From JACMJL01 sp963791805 (GTDB lineage Bacteria > Bacillota > Clostridia > Clostridiales > Clostridiaceae), in assembly GCA_963791805.1 (NCBI GenBank), contig CAWBTU010000004.1, forward strand, positions 806,001 to 870,000: a DNA stretch of 64,000 nucleotides, given 5' to 3'. How positions within the stretch are numbered: position 1 is the stretch's first letter; each line of letters opens with the position of its first letter. Both the position numbers and the translations under genes were made by a program. The notes beneath the pieces were generated by a model, which saw only the letters and a list, made by a program, of their open reading frames with translations, made no database searches and had not been told where the DNA came from. Shown piece by piece: positions 46,301-54,371 of the stretch.

Positions 46301-48242
46301 TGTCTGGAACATACTCCTCAATAATTATATGTCCATTGGATCCTCCAGCCCCAAAAGATGATATACCCGCACGTCTTGGATACTCTTCAGCTATTCCATC
46401 AATCTTGAGTATTGGCCGTTTCCATTCTTGAAGCTCCTGTTGAACCATAAAAGGTGTACTGCTAAAGTCGATATTTTTATTTAACTCTTTAGAATGCAGT
46501 GACGGTGCTATCTGTTGATATTTAAACTGCATCAGTACCTTGGTTAAGGCAGCTATACCTGCTGCACTTTCGCAATGTCCTATATTAGATTTTACAGATC
46601 CAATTGCACAAAATTGCTTATCCTCTGTGTATTCATTAAAAGTTTTCGTCAATCCTGTAATTTCTATAGGATCTCCTAAAGCTGTCCCTGTACCATGGGA
46701 TTCTAAATAACTGATTGTCCTAGGATTAATTCCAGCATCTTTAAAAGCTTTTGCGATAACACTTGCCTGTGCATTGGGGTTGGGTACTGTATATCCATTT
46801 GTCTTTCCGCCATGGTTAATTGCAGTACTCTTAATAACTCCATAAATGTGATCACCATCAGCAATTGCTCTATGAAGTGGTTTCAGTACTACAGCACCTA
46901 CACCCTCACCCGGTACGTATCCGTCGCCACCCTCACCAAAGCTTTCACACTTTCCTCTGCTTGATAAAAATTTAGCCTGACTGAGTAAGAGATATTTATT
47001 AGGATGTATTGATACATTAACTCCACCAGCAATTGCAAGCTCACATTCATTCTTTAGCAAGCTTTGACATGCAAGGTGAATTGCTGTTATAGAGGAAGAA
47101 CACATAGTATCTATAGCCATACTGGGTCCATGAAAATTATAAAAATATGAAACTCGATTTGCTATTGATGATGGACTTCCACCTAATGCAAAATGTTTTC
47201 CTAATATCTGGGCTTGAGCTCCATAAAGTTGATACTCTTCATACATAACTCCAACGTAAGCACCTACATTTCCTTCCATACCATTGCCATTATATCCACT
47301 TAGCTTGTCACGTGTATATCCTGCATCTTCTAACGCCTCATAGGAGGATTCTAGAAATAAGCGTTCCTGTGGATCTATTCCTTCTGCTTCACGTGGAGAA
47401 ATGTTAAAGAACAGAGGATCAAATTGGTCTACTCCATTTAAAAATCCGCCCCATTTACTATATGACTTTCCAAGCTTGTTTTTATCTTCATCATAATATC
47501 TGTTATAGTCCCAACGCTCTTTAGGGATTTCCACAATACAGTCCTTACCATTTTTCAAATTTTTCCACAATTCTTCAACATTATTTGCGCCGGAATAACG
47601 ACCTGATAATCCAATAACTGCAATATTCAACGCTTCTGATGCTTTTTCGTTCTCAGGCGCTATCTGTATAGCAGAAAAACGTGACTGCTTACGTCTTTTA
47701 CTAAAAGTCTTTATTGGTTCCTCCAATTCTGATAACTTACCTAATTGATTTTGTGAAGTCTCCTCTAATCTCTGAATATTTTCTTTTGCTTTCTTTTCAA
47801 GTCCTAGTAAACTTATTAATTCTTTTCTATACTCTTGAAGAAAGTATTCTGTAAGTGCCTCAATAGTTTGATATTCGAAAAGTAAGGTTTTTGATAATGA
47901 TCCAAATGAATTTTCTAATTCATTCATCAACTGCATAACCATTACAGAATCTATACCATACTCTTCCATGGGGATATCCGCTTCGATTTTATTCTCTGGT
48001 ACTTTAATTACTGAAGATATTAACTTTTTAATATAATTTGTTGCTTTCTCCTTAAGTACATCATCTCCAACAATAAAAACTTGACCATCTAACTTTTCCA
48101 ATTTAGAATCAGCTTCTTCATCCCATATATTCTTGCTTTTATTGAGCTCAGATGAGATTTCTCTTAATTGCTTCATGGCGTCTTCATTGCTTATCTTTCC
48201 CTTTTTTATCAAGTTGTATAATGATAATGTTTGATCACTCAT
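43386..48242 (-). CDS. PKS-C: trans-AT polyketide synthase, ACP-KS-DH-KR
   Basis: 1618 residues. N-terminal docking helices (LYNLIKKGKISNEDAMKQL), ACP (Ser99 in GIDSVMV), a basic linker KRRKQSRF, KS (Cys381 in DTMCSSS, plus both catalytic His), DH about 835-1130 (His865 in SDHIVSGKKVLPG, Asp in MDSALQAS), KR (GGVGGLG about 1331, with S-Y-N and the AGVIKD motif expected for B-type reduction) and a C-terminal docking helix (IVEKISKGEISKNQL). The ACP at the front completes the module whose KS-DH-KR ends PKS-B, and its own KS-DH-KR is completed by the ACP at the front of PKS-D. SD GAGGAT. 64 bases before PKS-D. Confidence 0.96.
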   Translation of the reverse strand: MSDQTLSLYNLIKKGKISNEDAMKQLREISSELNKSKNIWDEEADSKLEKLDGQVFIVGDDVLKEKATNYIKKLISSVIKVPENKIEADIPMEEYGIDSVMVMQLMNELENSFGSLSKTLLFEYQTIEALTEYFLQEYRKELISLLGLEKKAKENIQRLEETSQNQLGKLSELEEPIKTFSKRRKQSRFSAIQIAPENEKASEALNIAVIGLSGRYSGANNVEELWKNLKNGKDCIVEIPKERWDYNRYYDEDKNKLGKSYSKWGGFLNGVDQFDPLFFNISPREAEGIDPQERLFLESSYEALEDAGYTRDKLSGYNGNGMEGNVGAYVGVMYEEYQLYGAQAQILGKHFALGGSPSSIANRVSYFYNFHGPSMAIDTMCSSSITAIHLACQSLLKNECELAIAGGVNVSIHPNKYLLLSQAKFLSSRGKCESFGEGGDGYVPGEGVGAVVLKPLHRAIADGDHIYGVIKSTAINHGGKTNGYTVPNPNAQASVIAKAFKDAGINPRTISYLESHGTGTALGDPIEITGLTKTFNEYTEDKQFCAIGSVKSNIGHCESAAGIAALTKVLMQFKYQQIAPSLHSKELNKNIDFSSTPFMVQQELQEWKRPILKIDGIAEEYPRRAGISSFGAGGSNGHIIIEEYVPDNLEIPSIVINDQNPAIVVLSAKNEDSLKEKVQQLLDAIKEHEFTDDNLADIVYTLQVGREVMEERLGMIVVSIKELEEKLKGFLEGKEGIEDLYHGQVKRNKNMLTSFVTNEDMEKIITVWLDKCNFGKVVGLWANGFTFDWNKLYGDIKPHRISLPTYPFEREHYWIPKDESKASNIIANTEMIPFIHPLLQQNTSDFSEQRFSSTFTGQEFFLSDHIVSGKKVLPGVAYLEMARIGVKEALGGLEENQMISLKNIVWANPISVDEEPVKVHMGFFLEDNGSVSYEVYSDYKTSSGETATYSQGSAIISKITEIPALDIKEIRARCSDNVVEAGQCYEIFKAMGIEYGPAHQGIEKIFVGQDQALAKLALPASVTNTIDQYVLHPSLMDSALQASIGLSMGENWISSGGKISNKPLVPFALEELEVISRTTSTMWALIRYSKGNAMGGKLQKIDIDLCDEEGKVSIRIKGYTSRVLEGQAGSSEDANKVEIGIERNNNTIMFEPWFKEQAVDRNATVPKYIHNIVMLCEPDDLLESGISEQMKDARCIILKSEGMSIDQQFNIYAVQVFEEIQRIIKDKPKDRVLIQIVVPNQGEKRLFSGLLGCLRTAEIENPRLIGQMIEVELGENPEGLIAKLMENRVCPNDKYVRYQEGIRWVGGLKETKTLHEEEITPWKDEGIYLITGGVGGLGLILAKEIASKAKDVALILTGRSFLDQVKQSKLKELEALGAIVEYRKADVVQKEDVDRLIQSIKEKYGTLNGIIHSAGVIKDNFIYKKNNKEIQEVLAPKVSGTVNLDKASKNINLDFFILFSSTTAVMGNAGQSDYSMANAFMDSYARYRDEMVVLKKRHGRTLAINWPLWRDGGMKVLEETEKMMNGIGLEVLETPVGIRLLYQALASNRFQQIVMQGDMTRLRALLEIDLKELAENDYQSISEDNIKQIDNKVYLGIVEKISKGEISKNQLIELFKEE

Positions 48243-48295
48243 GTTACTATCCTCGCTTTTATAATTTTTTTCTCGTATATCTCTTTATAAGCTTT

Positions 48296-51200
48296 TTAAC
48301 CTTTTGCATCCTTTAATAATTCTATCAGTTGATTTTTAGATATTTCACCTTTAGATATTTTTTCTACAATTTCTAAGTACCCCTTATTATCAGTCTGATA
48401 TTCTTCTAAATCTATTCCAGCAAATTGCCTCAATTTTGCTAGATCCCCCTGCATAGCCATAACCTGGTATCTATTAGATAATAGCGCTTTATATAGTAAT
48501 TTAATTCCTGCTGATGTCTCCAATGATTTTATCCCTATTCCATTCATCATCTTTTTTGTCTCTTCATCAACATTCATTCCACCTTCTTTCCAAAGTGGCC
48601 AATTAATGGCTAAGGTTTTGCCATGCCGTTTCTTTGACAACACCAGCTCAGTTCGATACCTAGCATAACTATCCATAAAAGCATTTGCCATAGAATAATC
48701 TGCCTGCCCTGAGTTACCCATTGATCCAGCTACTGAAGAAAAGAAAATGAAAAAATCAAGATTCAAATCCTTACTTGCATAATCCAGATTAACTACTCCA
48801 GATACTTTTGGTGCTAGAACTTCTTGTATTTCTTCTTCGGTTTTTTTTAAAATAAAATTATCCTTTATCATACCAGCGCTATGAATAATCCCATTTATAC
48901 TTCCATATTTTTCTTTAATGCCTTGAATTAACCCATCTACCTCTTTCTTTTGTGCTACATCTGTTTTTCTATATTCTACAATAGCACCTAAAGATTCCAG
49001 CTCTTTCAGCTTATCTTTCTTAATCTGACTAAGAGGAGATCTTCCTGTTAGGATTAATATTACTTCATTTGCCTTACTTGCTATTTCTCTTGCGAATAGA
49101 AGTCCAAGACCTCCCATTCCTCCTGTAATTAAATAGATTCCTTGCTCTTTCCATGGAATACTTATTTCTTCCTGTGAAATTTCAATTTCTTTTAGGCCTC
49201 TTATCCATCGTCTTCCTTCCTCATATCTGATGTAATTATCATTAGGACACTGTTTATTTTCCATCAATTTGTCTATAAGGTTTTCTGAATCTTCTCCTAG
49301 CTCCACTTCAATTAGCTGTCCTATTAGTCTTGGATTTTCAATCTGAGCTGTTTTCAAAATCCCTGATAGCCCTGAGAAAAGCTGCTGTTCTCCTTTGCTA
49401 GGAACTACTATCTGTATTAATACTCTACCCTTAGGTTTATTCTTAATTATTCTTTGTATTTCATCAAAGATCTGAAGAGCATAATTCTTGAACCGTTGAT
49501 CTATACTACTATTATGTGAACGCAAAATAATACATCTTACACCTTCTATTTCTATCTTAATGTCTTTACCATGCTCACATAAAACCACTATATGCTCAAT
49601 ATACGAAGATTCTAGAGTTTCACTATCTACAACTATTTCTTTGAAAAAAGGTTCAAACATTATAGTATCAATATTTTTTTCAACTGGTGCCAAATCTATT
49701 TCTTCATCCAATATTCTTGAGGTGTATCCTTTAATTCGTACACATATTCTTCCAGCATCATCACATAAATCAATATCAAACTTTTGAAGTTTATCCCCCG
49801 TTTCACTATCTTTACTGTATCTAATCAGAGCCCACATTGCAGAAGAGCAACTGCGTATAACCTGAAGTTCTTCAATGGCAAAAGGTAATACTGGTTTATT
49901 AGGTATTTTACTTCCAGCACCCCCTATATTTTGTCCCAGAGATAGCACTACAGATGCCTGTAAAGCTGAATCCATTAAACTTGGATGCAATATATATTGA
50001 TTTATTGAATACGAGACATTGGAGGGTAATGCCAATTTTGCTAGCACTTGATCTTGACCTATAAATATGCTCTCAATACCTTGACATGCTGGACCATATT
50101 CTACTCCCATTGCTTTAAATATTTTATAGCATTGAATTCCTTCAACTGTATTCTGATTACATTGAGTTTGTAATACATTAAGATCCAATGTTGGGAATTC
50201 TATAATATTGCTTATTATTGCATTACCTACACTGTGAGCTACTTCTTCACCAGCATTACTATACACCTGAAAATTAATTTCCCCGTTATCTTTAGGATGA
50301 AGTCCAATATGTACCTTTACAGGTACCTGTTCTACTCTTATAGGACTTGCCCATGTGATATCTTTAAGACTAACTATTTGATTTGGCCCTAAGCTTCCTG
50401 ATGCTTGTTTAACTCCTTCTCGTACCATTTCAAGATAAGCAACTGCTGGTAGTACTTTTTTTCCATTCACAACATGATCTGAAAAGAAAAATTCCTGACC
50501 TGTAAAGATTGAACTAAACCTTTGCTCAGAAAAATCTGATGTGTTCTTATGTAGCAATGGATGAAATTTAAAATCTTTACTATCTTTATCACTTTGGGCG
50601 CTTAAATTTTTGCCATATGTAGATATCCAGTATCTTTCATCAGCAAAGGGATACGTAGGTAATGATATACGCCTAGGCCTATATGTTGAATAATTAAGTT
50701 CCCAATTTGCTTCCATACCCCACACCCAAATTTGTGCAATTTTATTTAGCTTCTTGTTTTTTATCAAGATTTCAAAAAATTCTTCTCCATCTTTTCCTTC
50801 AACTAAAAAACCTAACATTGATTTTCTTTTCTTAAGATTACCAAGATATAAATTATGTATATCTGTTTTTCCTTGACAATATTGGCTCAGTATCTCTTTA
50901 GCTTCATGAATACTCGATGCAACAAATGCCAATCTTTCCTCCATAGCCTCTCTACCGCATTGCAAAGTGTAAGCGATATCTACAAAATCAGCATCAGTCT
51001 TTTCCAAAAAATCAGCCATTTTCTTAGCATATTCCTTAAGTCTCTCCTCATTTCTAGCCGATAAAATAATAACTTGAGGTTGATTACTCATATTCACTTT
51101 TCTTGGTAAATGTTCGTACTCTTCAATAAGCACATGTGCATTAACTCCTCCAAATCCAAATGAACTCACACCTGCTCGCCTAGGAATATCGTTGTCTATT

Positions 51201-52879
51201 TTTTCCCATTTATGTGTTTTGCTTATTATGTATAAGGGGCTACTTTCCAATTCAATATAAGGATTAAGTTCATTAAAATGAAGATTACCATGGATTTTTT
51301 TGTACTTCATGGACAACAGTACTTTTAAAACTCCTGCTACCCCTGCAGCAGCTTCCAAGTGACCTATATATGTCTTTACAGAACCAAGCCCACAATGTGG
51401 ATATTCGGCCGATGTCTTTCCCCACTTTTCATATAAATGGTCAAATGCTTTTTTTATACCGTTAATCTCTATAGGATCACCTAATGAAGTTCCAGTTCCA
51501 TGCGTTTCTATATAACTTACAGTTGCGGGGTCTATACCAGATTTTCTCCAAGCATCCACTATCAGATCTGCTTGTGCATTTGGATTAGGCGCAGTCAGTG
51601 AATTAGCGTGTCCACCATGATTTACAGCTGTTCCTTTAATAACTCCATATATGTTATCTCCATCAAGTTGAGCTTTAGAGAGAGATTTTAGCATAATGGA
51701 ACCGCATCCCTCTCCTCTCACATATCCATTTGCACTCTTGTCAAATGTCTTGCATCGACCATCCTCACATAGCATTCCTGATTTATTTAAAGTAATATAT
51801 AAGTTGGGACTTACCATTACATTTACTCCACCTGCAATTGCCATATCACTCTCACCACTCCTAATAGATTCAACTGCTCGGTGAATTGCCACTAGTGAAG
51901 CCGAACATGCTGTATCCACAGGCTCACTTGGTCCATGTATATTTAAAATATAGGAAATACGATTCACAAGAATAGAATTAAACACACCAGTTGCTGTCTG
52001 TGCCTGAATATCTATTCCATATTGATTCAATAAGTCATAATAATCTGAACTTCCTACACCAACAAACAAACCTGTTTTGGTTCCCGATAAATCTGATGCC
52101 TTATATCCTGCATCCTCTATAGTTTCCCATACAGTTTTAAGGCATATCCTCTGACGTGGATCCATATTCTCTGCCTCCCGAGGAGATATTCCAAAAAACA
52201 GTGGATCAAACTTATCCACATTTTTCATGAACCCGCCCCACTTGATTCTAGTTTTATTGGCAGCATTAACTGGGTCTCCGAAATATTCCCTCCAATCCCA
52301 CCTATCTTCAGGTATTTCGGTTATAAGATCCTTCTGCAATTCTAAATTGGCCCAGAATTCCTGAAGGCTATCCGACTGAGGCATAATACCTGCCATTCCG
52401 ATGATTGCTACAGGCTCATCTCTATTTTGATTTTCTCCATATTTATTCTTTAGCAAGGATTCATTAACTTCTGAGGCATTTGTAGCTTCCACTTCTGGAG
52501 TAACTAATTTGCAACTATTCCCATAAACCTTTATTATTTGATCCAAATGTTTATCTAATAAGTATTGAATAAAGGAACCTAATGTTGAATATTCAAAAAA
52601 TATAGGAGGAGTAAGCTCCAAATTATATTTTTCGTTAACACGATTTATGAAATCAGTTGTTGAAATTGAATCAAATCCATAATCACTATTCTCTACATCC
52701 AGCTCTATATTTTCTTTATCTATAGACAGGATTTCAGAGACAATCTCCAGTATATTTTTAGAAGTTTTTTCAAAAAGCTTCTCGCTATTTAGCTGTAATG
52801 TGTGACCTGAATCTAAATTGTTTTTACTTTTAATATCTTCATAAAATAATTGGTTTATTCTTTCAACATGTCCATTCAT
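48296..52879 (-). CDS. PKS-B, downstream part: ACP-KS-DH-KR
   Basis: 1527 residues counted from the first Met, which has no ribosome binding site. The frame is open further upstream and reads KGIRAFEDGLKLQVSQLVVMNG, the usual tail of a KR, so this is very probably the continuation of the 52917-54371 reading frame after a one-base shift at 52934-52938. Domains: ACP (Ser71 in GFDSIST), KS (Cys325 in DTACSAS), DH (His802 in SDHVVNGKKVLPA, Asp in MDSALQAS), KR (GGMGGLG about 1256, AGMIKD) and a docking helix (IVEKISKGEISKNQL). It makes a reduced, probably unsaturated two-carbon extension, with the next ACP on PKS-C. Confidence 0.92.
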   Translation of the reverse strand: MNGHVERINQLFYEDIKSKNNLDSGHTLQLNSEKLFEKTSKNILEIVSEILSIDKENIELDVENSDYGFDSISTTDFINRVNEKYNLELTPPIFFEYSTLGSFIQYLLDKHLDQIIKVYGNSCKLVTPEVEATNASEVNESLLKNKYGENQNRDEPVAIIGMAGIMPQSDSLQEFWANLELQKDLITEIPEDRWDWREYFGDPVNAANKTRIKWGGFMKNVDKFDPLFFGISPREAENMDPRQRICLKTVWETIEDAGYKASDLSGTKTGLFVGVGSSDYYDLLNQYGIDIQAQTATGVFNSILVNRISYILNIHGPSEPVDTACSASLVAIHRAVESIRSGESDMAIAGGVNVMVSPNLYITLNKSGMLCEDGRCKTFDKSANGYVRGEGCGSIMLKSLSKAQLDGDNIYGVIKGTAVNHGGHANSLTAPNPNAQADLIVDAWRKSGIDPATVSYIETHGTGTSLGDPIEINGIKKAFDHLYEKWGKTSAEYPHCGLGSVKTYIGHLEAAAGVAGVLKVLLSMKYKKIHGNLHFNELNPYIELESSPLYIISKTHKWEKIDNDIPRRAGVSSFGFGGVNAHVLIEEYEHLPRKVNMSNQPQVIILSARNEERLKEYAKKMADFLEKTDADFVDIAYTLQCGREAMEERLAFVASSIHEAKEILSQYCQGKTDIHNLYLGNLKKRKSMLGFLVEGKDGEEFFEILIKNKKLNKIAQIWVWGMEANWELNYSTYRPRRISLPTYPFADERYWISTYGKNLSAQSDKDSKDFKFHPLLHKNTSDFSEQRFSSIFTGQEFFFSDHVVNGKKVLPAVAYLEMVREGVKQASGSLGPNQIVSLKDITWASPIRVEQVPVKVHIGLHPKDNGEINFQVYSNAGEEVAHSVGNAIISNIIEFPTLDLNVLQTQCNQNTVEGIQCYKIFKAMGVEYGPACQGIESIFIGQDQVLAKLALPSNVSYSINQYILHPSLMDSALQASVVLSLGQNIGGAGSKIPNKPVLPFAIEELQVIRSCSSAMWALIRYSKDSETGDKLQKFDIDLCDDAGRICVRIKGYTSRILDEEIDLAPVEKNIDTIMFEPFFKEIVVDSETLESSYIEHIVVLCEHGKDIKIEIEGVRCIILRSHNSSIDQRFKNYALQIFDEIQRIIKNKPKGRVLIQIVVPSKGEQQLFSGLSGILKTAQIENPRLIGQLIEVELGEDSENLIDKLMENKQCPNDNYIRYEEGRRWIRGLKEIEISQEEISIPWKEQGIYLITGGMGGLGLLFAREIASKANEVILILTGRSPLSQIKKDKLKELESLGAIVEYRKTDVAQKKEVDGLIQGIKEKYGSINGIIHSAGMIKDNFILKKTEEEIQEVLAPKVSGVVNLDYASKDLNLDFFIFFSSVAGSMGNSGQADYSMANAFMDSYARYRTELVLSKKRHGKTLAINWPLWKEGGMNVDEETKKMMNGIGIKSLETSAGIKLLYKALLSNRYQVMAMQGDLAKLRQFAGIDLEEYQTDNKGYLEIVEKISKGEISKNQLIELLKDAKG

Positions 52880-52916
52880 AACAACAAGCTGGCTAACCTG
52901 TAATTTCAGTCCATCC

Positions 52917-54371
52917 TCAAAAGCACGAATTCCTTTTTGTATGCATGGGATTTATGCCCAGGGTCTTTTCCATAAGTACTATGGTGTTTTCGTCCACACA
53001 CATGCCACCTTCATACCATAATGGCCAATTGATGGAAAGAGATTTCCCTTTTCGTTTTCCTTTATTCTTTAAGGACTCACGAAATTCTGAGTAACTGTCT
53101 AAAAATCCGTTTGCATATGCATAATCGCATTGCCCTACATTACCAAGCACTGACATAATAGATGAAAAGGACATAAAGAAATCTAAATTTTCATCTTTTG
53201 TTTCTTCATCCAACCATGTAATACCATATATCTTTGGCCCAATTACATTTTGAACTTCTTCTTTTTCTTTTTTCATTATGAAAGCATCTTGTATTACCCC
53301 TGCCGCATGGATAACTGCGTTTATGTGACCAAATTTTAATTTAGTATGCTCAATTATTCTTTTTACATCCTCACGCTTTGACACATCTGCTCTCAGATAT
53401 AAAACTTCAGCACCTAATATTTGAAGTTCCTTGATTTTCTGTTCATTTGTAGAATTTAGTTTTGAACGTCCAATAAGAACTAGCTTGCATTTTACATTTC
53501 TAGCTATATATCTAGCAAATATAAAACCTAGACCTCCCATACCTCCAGTTATAAGGTATATTCCTTTTTCTCTTAATGCTACATTATTAGAATTGTCTCT
53601 GATTATCTCTTTGAACCTCTTAACAAACCGTCTATTATTTCTATAACGGATTTCTACATCCTTACCTACTATTTCAAATTCATTTAATAATAAATCTAAA
53701 TTGCTCTGGCATTGATTTTCTATTTCAACTGTTTTATAAAGTAATTTAGAGCTTTCACGACAAATTGACTTACCGAATCCTGCCATTCCATTGCATAATG
53801 GGTGTGCTTCACCAGTGTTTTTATATACATACAAAAGTTTAATACTATTCTTAGTTTTTTGTTTCAATAGTGCCTTAGTCAAATATAATAATGAATAAAT
53901 TCCTGTCTCTAGCTGATTATTGATAGATTCTTCACTTGAAATAAATCTTTCTTCGGACCAGTTATGAATGACTCCATCTGGCAACAAATTATCCTGACTC
54001 AAGGATTGAATCAATTTGAAGTATTGTTCCTGTTGTGATGGGTTAATTTCATATTTTTTATCTGCTATTTTACTATAATCCGCCCCTACCTTTACTAACA
54101 CAACTTGACTTCTGCCACCTATTAACTTATTCCAAAGTTCTTCATTGGTGTCAAAAAGTAAAATACAACTGGGTATGTTTGAATTAGTAGCAATATCACA
54201 CTCTTCCCAAACCGGCTTAAAATATATAGTTGAGGACTCATCTGGCGCATCTTCACTTGAAATGCTCCTCTGCTGCAATTCTTTTATTAAGCTAAAACCT
54301 TCCTCTGCGGTTATTTTATGCTCTTTTATATTTTCCAGCACTTCATCTATACTTAAAATAATTTTACTCAT
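52917..54371 (-). CDS. PKS-B, upstream part: docking helix and KR
   Basis: 484 residues. N-terminal docking helix (LENIKEHKITAEEGFSLI), then a complete ketoreductase: structural half about 45-260 and Rossmann half from about 270 (GGMGGLGF, VIHAAGVIQD, FSSIMSVLGNVGQCDYAYANGF). It ends abruptly 15 residues after LGINPMHTK, whereas paralogous KR domains run on; a shift of one base in a run of five A restores the missing tail and joins the ACP-KS-DH-KR frame. The start ATG overlaps the PKS-A stop by four bases. This KR would reduce the beta-keto group made by the PKS-A ketosynthase; no DH lies in this module. Confidence 0.92.
   Translation of the reverse strand: MSKIILSIDEVLENIKEHKITAEEGFSLIKELQQRSISSEDAPDESSTIYFKPVWEECDIATNSNIPSCILLFDTNEELWNKLIGGRSQVVLVKVGADYSKIADKKYEINPSQQEQYFKLIQSLSQDNLLPDGVIHNWSEERFISSEESINNQLETGIYSLLYLTKALLKQKTKNSIKLLYVYKNTGEAHPLCNGMAGFGKSICRESSKLLYKTVEIENQCQSNLDLLLNEFEIVGKDVEIRYRNNRRFVKRFKEIIRDNSNNVALREKGIYLITGGMGGLGFIFARYIARNVKCKLVLIGRSKLNSTNEQKIKELQILGAEVLYLRADVSKREDVKRIIEHTKLKFGHINAVIHAAGVIQDAFIMKKEKEEVQNVIGPKIYGITWLDEETKDENLDFFMSFSSIMSVLGNVGQCDYAYANGFLDSYSEFRESLKNKGKRKGKSLSINWPLWYEGGMCVDENTIVLMEKTLGINPMHTKRNSCF

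Noticed and set aside
29021..52879. Long near-repeats of DNA across the PKS genes
   Set aside because: They are paralogous KS, DH and KR domains, not mobile or tandem repeats.
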